Shown in pieces: positions 7,857-17,413 of a stretch of DNA of 64,000 nt; position 1 is the stretch's first letter, and every line of letters begins with the position of its first letter. Below the pieces are notes generated by a model. The model was not told where the DNA came from. It made no database searches and was given only the letters and a program-made list of their open reading frames with translations. The stretch spans positions 62,001 through 126,000 of the forward strand of contig NZ_JHXO01000001.1 of the NCBI RefSeq assembly GCF_000621705.1, given 5' to 3'. The translations under genes were made by a program, and so were the position numbers. This stretch comes from Prolixibacter bellariivorans ATCC BAA-1284 (GTDB taxonomy: Bacteria > Bacteroidota > Bacteroidia > Bacteroidales > Prolixibacteraceae).

Positions 7857-10439
7857 ATGAAAGCAAGATTTATTAGGGTTTTCCTTTTAGCTTTTCTATC
7901 GCTATTCTCTGTTACGGCCTTTGGACAAGGTACCGTAACCGGAGTATTAGTCGATTCATCAACAGGTGAAAACCTGGTAGGTGCTGCCGCAGTTGTGAAA
8001 GGCACCTCAATTGGTACAGCCTCTCTTTTCGATGGAACCTTTACACTTAAAGTTCCAGCAGGCAAACAGACGCTGTTATTTTCCTACATCGGTTACATCC
8101 CTTCCGAGAAAGAGATAACCGTAAAAGATGGCCAAACGCTTGATCTGGGTAACGTACCGCTGAAATCCAATACAGTAGGTCTCGATGAAGTATTGGTTGT
8201 CAGCTCTTTTGCCCGCGACCGTCAAACACCGGTCGCTCTTTCCACCATTCAACCTCAGCTTATTCAGGAAAAACTGGGTAACCAGGAATTCCCGGAAATT
8301 TTAAAATCCACCCCATCGGTGTATGCTACCAAGCAAGGTGGAGGTTATGGTGATTCCCGTATTAACCTTCGTGGATTTGATTCCAATAACATCGGGGTAC
8401 TGATTAATGGTGTTCCGGTAAACGGTATGGAAAATGGTAAAGTATACTGGTCAAACTGGGCCGGCCTATCCGATGTAACGCAAACGATGCAGGTACAGCG
8501 TGGTTTGGGTGCTTCCAAACTGGCTCTCTCTTCGGTGGGAGGTACCATTAACATCATTACCCGTAGTACCGATGCAGAAAAAGGAGGATCGGCATATGCT
8601 GGAATTGGAAACGATGGTATGCACAAATACATGTTTACAGCGTCAACCGGTTTGTTGGAAAATGGTTGGGCAGTAACGTTATCAGGAGCTCACAGCTATG
8701 GTAACGGTTATATCCGGGGAACCAATTACGACGGATACTCCTATTTCCTGAACGTTTCCAAACAAATCAACGACGCCAACCGCCTCTCTTTTACCATCTT
8801 TGGTGCACCTCAGTGGCATAATCAAAGATATAATAAACACAAAATTGCTACCTACCGTGGAGAAAATCCTGAAATCCCCTACCAGGTGCAAGATGGCTAC
8901 AAGTACAATAGTGACTTTGGCTACCGCAATGGCAAGGTATATGGAGGTGGTTATGGATACAACGTTTATCATAAACCGCAAGCCTCGTTGAACTGGTACT
9001 GGAAATTGAACGAGGAAACCCTCCTGTCTACAGCTGTTTACGCATCCATCTCTTCAGGAGGAGGCCGTCGAGTGGACGGTACTGGCAGTAATATGCTGAA
9101 CTGGGACTACCGCAACGACCGTCCCTATAGTACAACTAAACTTACACCGGAAGGTTATTATGACTATAATGCCGTAATGGATGTCAACAAGGCTTCACTC
9201 AATGGATCGGAAGCCATCATCGGTATGAGCGTGAACTCTCACCAATGGTACGGTATACTGTCTACTTTGAATACCAAAGTGAATAACATCAACATCACGG
9301 CAGGTCTGGATGGACGTTACTACATCGGTAACCATGCCAAACAAGTTGATGATCTCTTGGGTGGTGCATTCTTTATCGATAACGCTAACATCAATCGTCC
9401 TGCCAATTCTCCACTGAGAAAAGGTGATTATTACTCCTATCACAACGACGGGATCGTTCGCTGGATTGGTCTTTTCTCTCAGGCAGAATACGTAGTCAAT
9501 AACTTCTCTGCCTTCCTTTCCGCTTCTATCTCATCTCAGTCATATAACCGGAAAGACTACTTCCAGTATACTCCTGGTAACCAGATGTCAGGATGGGTGA
9601 ACTACATGCCCTGGAGTGTAAAAGGTGGTGCCAACTACAACATCAACAAGCATCACAATGTGTATGTAAACGGAGGTTATTTTACCCGCTCACCTTACTT
9701 CAACATTGTCTTTCCTAACTATACGAACGATATCAACAATGACGCGAAATACGAACGTATTCTCTCTACAGAAGTTGGTTATGGATATACCAGCAGCAAG
9801 CTGAACGTGAAACTGGGAGTTTATCGCACCAACTGGATGGACAAAGGCTTGCGTGTATCGCTCGGACAGGTCAGTTCGAACATTAGTGGTTTGAACGCGC
9901 TGCACCAGGGAATTGAATTGGAAGGTAACTATAAGCCGATTCCGAAACTGAGTCTTCGTGGTATGGTTTCCATTGGTGACTGGAAATGGCAAAACGACGT
10001 TTCCTTCGACGTATACGATGACAACAATGTTTACCAGGGAACATACAATGCCTATTTGAGCGGTATCCACGTTGGAAACTCAGCTCAGACTACTGCGGCC
10101 TTTGGCGCTGAAATGGAAGTATTAACCGATCTGAAGATTGGTCTCGACTGGAACTACTACGGACGCAATTACGCCGACTTCGACCCGTCGAACCGTACCG
10201 ACGCAGCGGATCGCTCGGATGCATGGAAAATGCCCGACGCAGCACTCTTCGATTTGAACATTAACTACGGTTTCAAAATCGGTCCTTTCGATGCATCGCT
10301 CTATGGCAACGTGAACAATTTGCTTGGCAATGTTTACATCACCGATGCGACGGATGGTAAAGAACATAATGCTACTAGTGCGCTGGTATGGTACGGTTTT
10401 GGCCGGACCTGGTCTACCGGTTTAAAAGTCAGGTTCTAA
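7857..10439 (+). CDS. TonB-dependent receptor, paralogue of the 4209-6890 receptor
   Basis: Outer-membrane transporter of 860 residues. A signal peptide (about 1-23, ending TAFGQ) is followed by a CarboxypepD_reg-like domain (GTVTGVLVDSSTGENLVGA; FSYIGY), a plug (YGDSRINLRGFDS, LINGVPVNGMENG, VGGTINIITR) and a barrel ending TGLKVRF. It shares long runs with the leftward receptor, for example VYWSNWAGLSDVT and MQVQRGLGASKLA, so the two arose by duplication. It begins an operon: a lipoprotein starts 41 bases after its stop. This receptor plus lipoprotein order resembles SusC/SusD pairs, but the lipoprotein is not SusD-like. Substrate unknown. Confidence 0.9.
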   Translation: MKARFIRVFLLAFLSLFSVTAFGQGTVTGVLVDSSTGENLVGAAAVVKGTSIGTASLFDGTFTLKVPAGKQTLLFSYIGYIPSEKEITVKDGQTLDLGNVPLKSNTVGLDEVLVVSSFARDRQTPVALSTIQPQLIQEKLGNQEFPEILKSTPSVYATKQGGGYGDSRINLRGFDSNNIGVLINGVPVNGMENGKVYWSNWAGLSDVTQTMQVQRGLGASKLALSSVGGTINIITRSTDAEKGGSAYAGIGNDGMHKYMFTASTGLLENGWAVTLSGAHSYGNGYIRGTNYDGYSYFLNVSKQINDANRLSFTIFGAPQWHNQRYNKHKIATYRGENPEIPYQVQDGYKYNSDFGYRNGKVYGGGYGYNVYHKPQASLNWYWKLNEETLLSTAVYASISSGGGRRVDGTGSNMLNWDYRNDRPYSTTKLTPEGYYDYNAVMDVNKASLNGSEAIIGMSVNSHQWYGILSTLNTKVNNINITAGLDGRYYIGNHAKQVDDLLGGAFFIDNANINRPANSPLRKGDYYSYHNDGIVRWIGLFSQAEYVVNNFSAFLSASISSQSYNRKDYFQYTPGNQMSGWVNYMPWSVKGGANYNINKHHNVYVNGGYFTRSPYFNIVFPNYTNDINNDAKYERILSTEVGYGYTSSKLNVKLGVYRTNWMDKGLRVSLGQVSSNISGLNALHQGIELEGNYKPIPKLSLRGMVSIGDWKWQNDVSFDVYDDNNVYQGTYNAYLSGIHVGNSAQTTAAFGAEMEVLTDLKIGLDWNYYGRNYADFDPSNRTDAADRSDAWKMPDAALFDLNINYGFKIGPFDASLYGNVNNLLGNVYITDATDGKEHNATSALVWYGFGRTWSTGLKVRF

Positions 10440-10480
10440 TCCATGCATAGAATGATTTAACCGTGAAAAATCTGATAAGA

Positions 10481-12361
10481 ATGAATAAGTTATATAAATT
10501 TCTGATCGTCATCGCCGTTGCTCTGGCAGGCTGTAATCCGATGGAGGATATTAATAACCAGATAGATCAGCAGAAAGAAGCTCCTACGGCAGAATTTGAA
10601 TACACACTCTCTGATGCGGATTATTCAACGATCTCATCTGAAGCTCTCGCAATTGCTGCCAGCAAAGAAGATTCAACAACGGCTTCATACATCAAATCGA
10701 GCCTGTCTCTTCCCGAAGGTTTTGCAGCGGATTATGTACCGGCTGTTTTGAAAAGTATGTATCCGGCACTGGGTAAAAACTCAGTAGCCAAGGTAACCTA
10801 CAACTATAATAATGGCCCTAAAACCTACCTGACTGAGTATACCGATGCAGGTGAGTACTACATCAGTTCTTCTGATTACGAATCAATTGGTGGTGCTGTA
10901 AAAGTGTACAAATATTTCTCACCATCTAACCCACCGGAAACTTATCTGCCCGATTTGCTAGCGAATAAATATCCGGATGCAGCCGACAGTACGCTTAAAA
11001 TGGTAACGTACAAGTATGCAACTACCGACCCGGCAGGTGGTGAAGTAGGTATTTATACCGAAGAATTTACGACCCTGAATAATGTCAGTACGTTCGATGT
11101 TGTTGGCGACCAAAGCTGGTATGCTTCTTCTTATAAACAGGATGACTTTGCTAAAATTTCGGGTTATGTTTCCAAGGACACTGCTTCATATGACAACGAA
11201 GATTGGTTGGTATCAGCTGCTATCGATTTGAATGGATTTACTTCTCCCGTTATGCAGATTAGCCAGGCCATCAATTTTCTGAATGACCAATGGGATCAAA
11301 TTAATATATTAATCTCAACTGATTTTGATGGAACAGATGTCAGCACAGCTACTTGGACTCCAGTCAATATTACTACTCTTCCAACAGGAAGTAGCTGGAG
11401 TTTTGTCACTTCTGAGCGCATCGATCTTTCGGCATATGAAGGACAAACCGTTTATGTTGCATTTAAGTACATTTCATCGACAACTAATGCCGCCACCTGG
11501 GAAATAAACTGGTTGAAAGTTTATGGAACCATCGAAGGAAGCGGAAGTGGTACAGCTGATCCGGAAGTTATCACCAAAAGCGATTTCTATCGTCTGGATG
11601 GAACAACCTGGAAGATGGAATCAGATGGTGTTTATGCGCTTAGCTCTCAAGATTATGACTCGATGGGCTCACCAGGTAAATACAATAACTTCAGTAGTTC
11701 AGATAATCCCGATGACTATCTGCCGCAATTCCTGTCGATGAAATATCCGTATGCGCAGGAAGGTGATAAACTGGCCGTTGTATACAAGTACTACTCTGGT
11801 GGCACCTCGACCCGCGCTGATGAATACAGTTTCAGCATGAACGAATGGACCAAGTATGATCCGGTTGAAGTTAAAACTGACCAGTTCATCAACGTTGGTT
11901 CCAAGTGGATTTTCGACCCAACGGTTAAATTCACGATGGCCTCAGCTGATTATCAATTAATCGTTGATGCAGTAAAAGCCAATCCAGATACCAAAAATCT
12001 TGTCGACAGTTACGGAACAGGCGAGTTCTATTATGGAGCAAACTCTCATTACAACAACTTCGATATTCGTCTTGTGAAACGCACAACAGGTGATTTTGCC
12101 CAGGCAGAATACAGCGATCTCACAGAAGAAGAAGCCAATGCTTTGATCATGGATCGAATGGCTGAAGGAGTGGGTGTCATGCTAAAAGCTAAATTCCCCA
12201 ACGCAGTTGCTCAGGTGAGTGGTGTCGACGTAATGTACGAAGTAACCGTCAGCACATACGAAAATGACGGAAGTTACGGTACTTACGTGGTTACCCTCCA
12301 GTGTACCAAGTCAGGACCTGACCCAAGTTTCGAGCTGGTAGAAGGACCAACCAAGCAATAA
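10481..12361 (+). CDS. surface lipoprotein with repeated module and choice-of-anchor-J-like domain
   Basis: A 626-residue lipoprotein: signal peptide plus lipobox ALAGC, acylated Cys18, so anchored to the outer membrane and, by comparison with SusD-type partners, probably surface exposed. I see a module repeated about four times: a DY.SI/M pattern, YLP.LL..KYP and V.YKYY (examples ADYSTISSEA, SDYESIGGAV, QDYDSMGSPG, ADYQLIVDAV). Between repeats 2 and 3, roughly residues 205-345, lies a beta-sandwich with DEDWLVS-like and FKYISS motifs typical of DUF5017/choice-of-anchor-J domains in Bacteroidota. No catalytic motif is visible, so a binding role for the receptor upstream is the likeliest job (inference). 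ATG 10481 gives a standard lipoprotein signal; GTG 10463 is an alternative start. Confidence 0.75.
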   Translation: MNKLYKFLIVIAVALAGCNPMEDINNQIDQQKEAPTAEFEYTLSDADYSTISSEALAIAASKEDSTTASYIKSSLSLPEGFAADYVPAVLKSMYPALGKNSVAKVTYNYNNGPKTYLTEYTDAGEYYISSSDYESIGGAVKVYKYFSPSNPPETYLPDLLANKYPDAADSTLKMVTYKYATTDPAGGEVGIYTEEFTTLNNVSTFDVVGDQSWYASSYKQDDFAKISGYVSKDTASYDNEDWLVSAAIDLNGFTSPVMQISQAINFLNDQWDQINILISTDFDGTDVSTATWTPVNITTLPTGSSWSFVTSERIDLSAYEGQTVYVAFKYISSTTNAATWEINWLKVYGTIEGSGSGTADPEVITKSDFYRLDGTTWKMESDGVYALSSQDYDSMGSPGKYNNFSSSDNPDDYLPQFLSMKYPYAQEGDKLAVVYKYYSGGTSTRADEYSFSMNEWTKYDPVEVKTDQFINVGSKWIFDPTVKFTMASADYQLIVDAVKANPDTKNLVDSYGTGEFYYGANSHYNNFDIRLVKRTTGDFAQAEYSDLTEEEANALIMDRMAEGVGVMLKAKFPNAVAQVSGVDVMYEVTVSTYENDGSYGTYVVTLQCTKSGPDPSFELVEGPTKQ

Positions 12362-12387
12362 TAGACACATTTTTTATCTTTTTGATT

Positions 12388-12411
12388 AGGGGGCATTTGC
12401 CCCCTTTTTTT
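12388..12411 (+). terminator. terminator of the receptor-lipoprotein operon
   Basis: A strong perfect stem, GGGGGCA..TGCCCCC, followed by TTTTTTTA, 27 bases after the lipoprotein stop. Confidence 0.9.
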
Positions 12412-12496
12412 ATACTCATAACACCAAAACGGTTTAAGCCAATGTTATCGTTTGGTTTAATCTTTCAACCCCAAGAGACTACACGGATATAATTCA

Positions 12497-12504
12497 TATA
12501 TTTG
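12497..12504 (+). promoter_or_regulatory. -7 promoter element of bipA
   Basis: TATATTTG is an exact TAnnTTTG match 19 bases before ATG 12523. It also overlaps the in-frame TTG at 12502, which argues that the TTG is not the start codon. The -33 box is not clear. Confidence 0.55.
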
Positions 12505-12522
12505 CCGACTAAATTTTTGAAG

Positions 12523-14322
12523 ATGCAGAACATTCGCAATATTGCTATTATTGCTCACGTCGACCACGGAAAAACTACGCTGGTGGACAAGATGATCCTT
12601 CACTCGAACCTCTTCCGTGACAACCAGAAGCCGGGTGAATTGATACTCGATAGTAACGATCTGGAGAGGGAGCGCGGGATTACCATCCTTTCTAAAAACG
12701 TGTCCGTAGTTTACAAGGATACTAAAATTAACATCATCGATACCCCTGGTCACTCTGACTTTGGAGGGGAAGTGGAGCGTGTGCTGAATATGGCCGATGG
12801 TGTATTGCTGCTGGTTGACGCTTTTGAAGGAACCATGCCGCAAACTCGTTTCGTATTACAAAAAGCAATCCAGCTGGGGCTGAAACCCATCGTGGTGATT
12901 AACAAGGTTGATAAGCCAAACTGCCGTCCGGAAGAAGTTCAGGAAGAAGTTTTTGACCTGATGTTCTCGCTTGACGCCACCGAAAAGCAGCTGGACTTCC
13001 CAACCATATACGGATCAGCCAAACAGGGCTGGATGAGTGCCGACTGGAAAGAGAAAACTGACAATATTATACCGTTGCTTGATGCGATTGTTGAACACAT
13101 TCCTGCTCCCATCGAAAATAAAGGAACACCGCAAATGCTCATCACCTCGCTCGACTATTCAAAATATGTCGGACGAATTGCTATTGGCCGGGTCAACCGC
13201 GGAGAGCTGAAAGAAGGTATGAACGTTTCGATGGTAAAACGTGATGGTAAAGTCATCCGGACCAAAGTCAAAGAATTGCAAACGTTCACCGGCCTCGGTC
13301 GCGAGAAAGTTAATTCTGTTCAAAACGGTGACATCTGTGCGCTTGTCGGAATTGATGGTTTCGATATTGGCGATACGGTTTGCGATTTCGAAAATCCGGA
13401 ACCACTCGACCCAATTGCTGTCGACGAACCAACCATGAGTATGTTATTTACCATTAACAACTCACCATTCTTTGGTAAAGAAGGAAAATTTGTGACCAGT
13501 CGCCACATTCACGACCGGTTGATGCAGGAGCTGGAAAAAAACCTGGCACTTCGGGTTGAAACCACCGAGTCAGCCGATGCATGGAATGTACACGGACGCG
13601 GTGTATTGCACTTGTCGGTATTAATCGAAACCATGCGTCGCGAAGGTTACGAAATGCAGGTTGGCCAGCCACAGGTTCTCTTCCGCGAAATTGGAGGAGA
13701 GAGACATGAGCCGATTGAGTTGCTGCACATCGACCTTCCGGAAGAGATGAGTGGAACAGCTGTCGACATGGTCACCCGGCGAAAAGGCGAAATGCTGAAT
13801 ATGGAGCGGAAAGGCGAACGAATTCACCTCGAATTCGAAGTTCCTTCACGCGGTATTATCGGCCTTCGTACCAATATGTTGACCGCAACGCAAGGTGAAG
13901 CAGTAATTTCGCACCGGTTCCACAAATATGATTTGCATAAGGGACCGATTGAAACACGCCTCAATGGTTCATTGATTGCCATGGAAACCGGAACCGCTTT
14001 CGCTTACGCGTTGAACAAACTGCAGGATCGTGGTCGTTTCTTTATCGACCCACAGGAAGACATTTATGCCGGTCAGGTAGTAGGTGAAAATAGTCGTGAA
14101 GGTGATATCGTTCTCAATGTCACCAAATCGAAGAAGCTGACCAACATGCGAGCTTCCGGTTCCGACGATAAAGTACGTTTGGCTCCTCCTATCCGGTTCA
14201 GCCTGGAAGAGGCACTGGAGTACATTCAGCGGGATGAATATGTGGAAGTAACGCCCAAATCCATCCGCCTGCGTAAAATCTTACTTGACGAAAATCAGCG
14301 CAAACGCGCTTCGAAGAATTAA
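12523..14322 (+). CDS. bipA: translational GTPase BipA/TypA
   Basis: A ribosome-binding GTPase of the EF-G superfamily that helps 50S assembly and stress adaptation. Of 599 residues, the N-terminal G domain shows G1 [11 protein letters not shown], the switch-I segment RERGITI, G3 [11 protein letters not shown] and G4 NKVD. EF-Tu domain 2, EF-G domains III and V and the BipA-specific C-terminal domain follow; the BipA/TypA pattern GRGVLHLS and the C-terminal [10 protein letters not shown], contacting the ribosome A site, are present. Length is standard. It is a single-gene unit with its own -7 element and terminator. Nothing is odd in it. Confidence 0.97.
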   Translation: MQNIRNIAIIAHVDHGKTTLVDKMILHSNLFRDNQKPGELILDSNDLERERGITILSKNVSVVYKDTKINIIDTPGHSDFGGEVERVLNMADGVLLLVDAFEGTMPQTRFVLQKAIQLGLKPIVVINKVDKPNCRPEEVQEEVFDLMFSLDATEKQLDFPTIYGSAKQGWMSADWKEKTDNIIPLLDAIVEHIPAPIENKGTPQMLITSLDYSKYVGRIAIGRVNRGELKEGMNVSMVKRDGKVIRTKVKELQTFTGLGREKVNSVQNGDICALVGIDGFDIGDTVCDFENPEPLDPIAVDEPTMSMLFTINNSPFFGKEGKFVTSRHIHDRLMQELEKNLALRVETTESADAWNVHGRGVLHLSVLIETMRREGYEMQVGQPQVLFREIGGERHEPIELLHIDLPEEMSGTAVDMVTRRKGEMLNMERKGERIHLEFEVPSRGIIGLRTNMLTATQGEAVISHRFHKYDLHKGPIETRLNGSLIAMETGTAFAYALNKLQDRGRFFIDPQEDIYAGQVVGENSREGDIVLNVTKSKKLTNMRASGSDDKVRLAPPIRFSLEEALEYIQRDEYVEVTPKSIRLRKILLDENQRKRASKN

Positions 14323-14342
14323 TATATCCAACCATTTGGGTT

Positions 14343-14375
14343 AAACCACTCCAGCTTTTAGGAGTGGTTTTTTTA
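14343..14375 (+). terminator. terminator of bipA
   Basis: Perfect 10-bp stem AAACCACTCC / GGAGTGGTTT, followed by TTTT, 20 bases after the bipA stop. Confidence 0.9.
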
Positions 14376-14646
14376 TGTCATCACTTTTCCAAAAAGGTGA
14401 TTTTTCCCTCAATAATATCAACGTGAGAAACCCAGCCCTGTCAACTTTTTGGCCACCCGACAGACCAATTGTCTATCCATACATTTCAAGGCTTACAGAC
14501 TACTTTGTATAAAATTTTTACGATTTGACAATTAGATTTTACTTTCTGGACAGTCCGTATTGTGCATTTACTATTTCTTAGCGTCACATAAAATGTGTTT
14601 AAAGAAACAGTAAGCCCAATTAAATAACCAATCTTGAAACCCCAAA

Positions 14647-14690
14647 GGCTGCCTCCGGACTATTTTTCGGCAGGCAGTCTTTCTTTTTTC
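14647..14690 (+). terminator. orphan intrinsic terminator-like hairpin
   Basis: CTGCCTCCG pairs with CGGCAGGCAG (one bulged C) around an A/T-rich loop, followed by TCTTTCTTTTTT. It lies about 270 bases beyond the bipA terminator and has no gene in front of it. Confidence 0.65.
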
Positions 14691-14875
14691 CTTCCGGAAG
14701 AAGACATAATTATTGAAATGAGCTGAAAAATTTCAGCTTATCTCAAAGAAAATCATTAAAAATATTCTTTCCCAAAAACACTGCGAATTCCTTTTACACA
14801 AAGGTTTTCAGTATGATAATCACTCCTTCAGTCTGAAAAAAAATAAACTTTTCTTGAAAAATATACTACTTTGTA

Positions 14876-14907
14876 TTGCATGGTACTGTTTTTTGTACAT
14901 ATATTTG
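14876..14907 (+). promoter_or_regulatory. promoter of the lipoprotein-PadR-PspC operon
   Basis: TTG at 14876-14878, 21 bases, then TATATTTG at 14900-14907: an exact fit to the Bacteroidota sigma consensus. Transcript start near 14914 leaves a leader of about 50 bases. GTAC repeated 12 bases apart (14883 and 14895) inside the spacer forms a small dyad that could be the PadR operator; that is a guess. Confidence 0.65.
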
Positions 14908-14964
14908 CATTACATACTTCAATGCCTTAAAAGGTATTTTTGAAATGTAAACCGAAAAGTAGTC

Positions 14965-15420
14965 ATGAAACGAATAGGAAATCACATCAAAGTAACCCTG
15001 GCACTGACAACCCTGTTGGTTTTAAGTTCCTGTACGAGGACAGTCAGCTTTTACCCAGCTTCCCTGCTGGTTGGAGAAGGTTCAAAGAGCACGGTGATTT
15101 CCACGGTTCTTTTAAAACTTCCCGGAAAATTGATCGATGCAGCAGCTACCGAAATGGAAACTCATTTTCAAAAGGATAAGCAGAAGCACAAAAAGAAAAC
15201 AAAACAAAATGCTTCCGACAAGGTGCTGAGTCTTCCTATACATACACGGATTGCCAACCCCATTCCGTTAAAGAAAGACAACAAAACACTGAAAGCAACA
15301 AAAGCATCAAATAACAATAGCCATACAAGTACTAGTGGGACTACTAAGCTGGAGAATGATAACAAATCGAACCCGGATACTAAAAACCAGGATACCCCGA
15401 TTTGTTGCCGGCTGATGTAA
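14965..15420 (+). CDS. small Lys/Ser/Asn-rich lipoprotein, unknown function
   Basis: 151 residues. A signal peptide with lipobox LLVLSSC puts the acylated Cys at 23. The next 40 residues (FYPASLLVGEG, STVISTVLLKLPGKL) look ordered and faintly hydrophobic; the rest is low-complexity, rich in Lys, Asn, Ser and Thr, ending in PICCRLM. I do not recognise the family. It is first in an operon with padR 23 bases downstream, which suggests a part in the same envelope-stress response. The compositional bias of the C-terminal half could also mean relaxed selection there. Confidence 0.65.
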   Translation: MKRIGNHIKVTLALTTLLVLSSCTRTVSFYPASLLVGEGSKSTVISTVLLKLPGKLIDAAATEMETHFQKDKQKHKKKTKQNASDKVLSLPIHTRIANPIPLKKDNKTLKATKASNNNSHTSTSGTTKLENDNKSNPDTKNQDTPICCRLM

Positions 15421-15443
15421 GTATAAAGAAAGGGATCACAATA

Positions 15444-15770
15444 ATGAAACTGGAAAATACAAAAGCTCAAATGCGTAAAGGAGTTCTGGAGTACTGCATA
15501 CTCCTGATACTCTCCAAGCGCCCATCCTATGCCTCCGACATCATCGGTGAGATGAAGTCGGCACGCATGATTGTGGTGGAAGGCACGCTTTACCCGCTGC
15601 TCACCCGGTTAAAAAATGCCGGTCTGCTCGGATATCGCTGGGAGGAGTCATCACAGGGACCTCCCCGTAAATACTACGAATTAACCGAAAACGGCAGCCA
15701 ATTTCTTTCCGAACTGGAAGGCTCGTGGCAGGAACTGGTCGGGGCTGTCGCTGAAATCAAAAACAGTTAA
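15444..15770 (+). CDS. PadR family transcriptional regulator
   Basis: A 108-residue winged-helix repressor of the short PadR subfamily. The N-terminal helix begins KGVLEYCILLILS, followed by SYASDIIGEM, the recognition region VVEGTLYPLLTRL and the wing GPPRKYYELTENG, all at the usual places; the C-terminal helix for dimerisation is short. ATG 15444 is chosen because the conserved N-terminus starts there and AGAAAGGGA lies ten bases before it; an in-frame ATG at 15402 would overlap the upstream gene. PadR beside PspC genes is a recurrent arrangement in Bacteroidota, where PadR most likely controls its own operon. Confidence 0.93.
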   Translation: MKLENTKAQMRKGVLEYCILLILSKRPSYASDIIGEMKSARMIVVEGTLYPLLTRLKNAGLLGYRWEESSQGPPRKYYELTENGSQFLSELEGSWQELVGAVAEIKNS

Positions 15771-15802
15771 CTGCATTCGCCCGAATCACAAAAATATTGG
15801 AC

Positions 15803-17368
15803 ATGAAAAGAACACTAACCATTAATATCAGCGGAACCGTTTTTCACATCGACGAAGATGCTTACGAAAAGTTGCAGGCTTATCTTCTCGACATTAACCG
15901 ATACTTCGGTTCCGATCCGGAAGGAAGAGAAATCATTATGGACATTGAGGCCCGTATTGCAGAGCTCTTCCAGGAAAAAACAAAATCCGACGGCAACGTG
16001 GTCACCATACAGCATGTGGAAGAAGTGATTGAGGTAATGGGACAACCTTCTGATTTCGCCGCCGAAGAAGAGGAAGAAGAACCTGCTTCCCATCATAAAA
16101 AGCGCACTTTTCGAACCGGTAAACGACTCTACCGCGATCCGGAACACACGGTGCTCGGAGGTGTCTGTGGCGGATTGGGAGCCTACTTTAACCTGGATCC
16201 TGTCATTTTCCGTTTAGCTTTCGTTTTACTGTTCCTCGTTTCACACGGAATCATCGTGTTGCTTTACCTGATTTTCTGGATTGTCGTCCCGAAAGCTTCC
16301 AGCACGTCACAACGACTGGAAATGAGAGGTGAAGATGTCAACATCGACAATATAAAGAAGACCATTAAAGATGAATTTCAGGACGTAAAAAAAAATTATC
16401 AAAAGTTCCGAAATTCCCCTTCGTACGAGCGGGGACGGGAAAAAGTAAATGAAGCTGGTAGTGTGTTGGGTTCCGTTCTCCGCGTGATACTGAAAGTTTT
16501 GCTAATCATTATTGGAGTCGGACTGATTGTCGGTGGATTGCTCACCATCATCGGTTTGGTCGGATCGTTATTCGTATCGAATGCCTTTCTGGGAATTGTT
16601 CCCTGGGGCAGCCATATGATTCCACAATTCTTCCATTTTTATGTAGGAACTGACACCTTAAACTGGTTAATGATTTCGGTTGCTGCATTGGTCGGAATTC
16701 CGTTGCTGGCGTTGATTTACCTGGGAACCAAACTGGTCTTCCGGTACAAATCGAATAATGCAGCGGTTGGCCTCAGTGCTTTTGCTCTATGGATTATTGC
16801 CCTGATGATTTTACTCGGAACCGGCATCAGCAAAGTCAACTATTTCAAACGTCAGGGAACGTTTACGCAACGGCGTGAAATCACGACCAAAGCCGATACA
16901 CTTTACCTGAAGCTGGCTCCGGATCAGTACCGCGATTATATCAACGATGACATCCAACTGGATGACATGCGCATAGCCACACTCAACGGACGCGATGTAC
17001 TGGTTGGCCATCCTTCTTTTGATATCGAATCAACTTCGGGAAGCGAACCGGAACTAATCATCCGGTCAAAAGCGCGTGGGAAAACAATCGACATGGCGCA
17101 GGACAACGCGGAAAGTGCTAATTACAAGATTATCGTCAGAGACTCACTGGTCAACTTCTCTCCGTGGTTCGAAATTGCGGAAGGAAAACAATGGCGCGAC
17201 CAGGAAGTGCATGTCATTCTGCGTCTTCCGGTAGGAAAAACCGTTTACCTCGGTGATAGAATGATCAAGATTATTAACGACATCGAAAATACGACAAATA
17301 CCTGGGATGGCGACATGGTCGGAAAATTCTGGACAATGACTCCCCAGGGACTCTCACTGGCAAAATAA
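15803..17368 (+). CDS. PspC domain-containing multi-pass membrane protein
   Basis: 521 residues. Residues 1-80 form a soluble N-terminal region (LTINISGTVFHIDEDAYEKL ... HVEEVIEVMG) followed by an acidic linker EEEEEEP. The PspC domain lies near 100-165 (TVLGGVCGGLGAYFNLDPV, then the hydrophobic FRLAFVLLFLV and LLYLIFWIVVP). Three or four further membrane segments occupy about 220-345, then a long C-terminal beta-rich region that would lie outside the inner membrane. PspC belongs to phage-shock-type responses to inner-membrane stress. It is cotranscribed with padR (32 bases apart). ATG 15803 is used; a TTG two codons earlier is less likely. Confidence 0.9.
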   Translation: MKRTLTINISGTVFHIDEDAYEKLQAYLLDINRYFGSDPEGREIIMDIEARIAELFQEKTKSDGNVVTIQHVEEVIEVMGQPSDFAAEEEEEEPASHHKKRTFRTGKRLYRDPEHTVLGGVCGGLGAYFNLDPVIFRLAFVLLFLVSHGIIVLLYLIFWIVVPKASSTSQRLEMRGEDVNIDNIKKTIKDEFQDVKKNYQKFRNSPSYERGREKVNEAGSVLGSVLRVILKVLLIIIGVGLIVGGLLTIIGLVGSLFVSNAFLGIVPWGSHMIPQFFHFYVGTDTLNWLMISVAALVGIPLLALIYLGTKLVFRYKSNNAAVGLSAFALWIIALMILLGTGISKVNYFKRQGTFTQRREITTKADTLYLKLAPDQYRDYINDDIQLDDMRIATLNGRDVLVGHPSFDIESTSGSEPELIIRSKARGKTIDMAQDNAESANYKIIVRDSLVNFSPWFEIAEGKQWRDQEVHVILRLPVGKTVYLGDRMIKIINDIENTTNTWDGDMVGKFWTMTPQGLSLAK

Positions 17369-17413
17369 TCCGTTTGCCGGACAACAGAATTCATCCATAA
17401 AAACAAAACCGAG

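Larger units (their letters stand above)
14376..14964 (+). other. non-coding stretch between bipA and the PadR operon
   Basis: About 590 bases with no frame worth calling; the only short ATG frames are under ten codons. It holds an unattached hairpin-plus-T-run at 14647-14690 and the promoter of the next operon at 14876-14907. The 14450-14646 part may encode a small RNA ending at that hairpin, but no known RNA family could be recognised. Confidence 0.4.
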
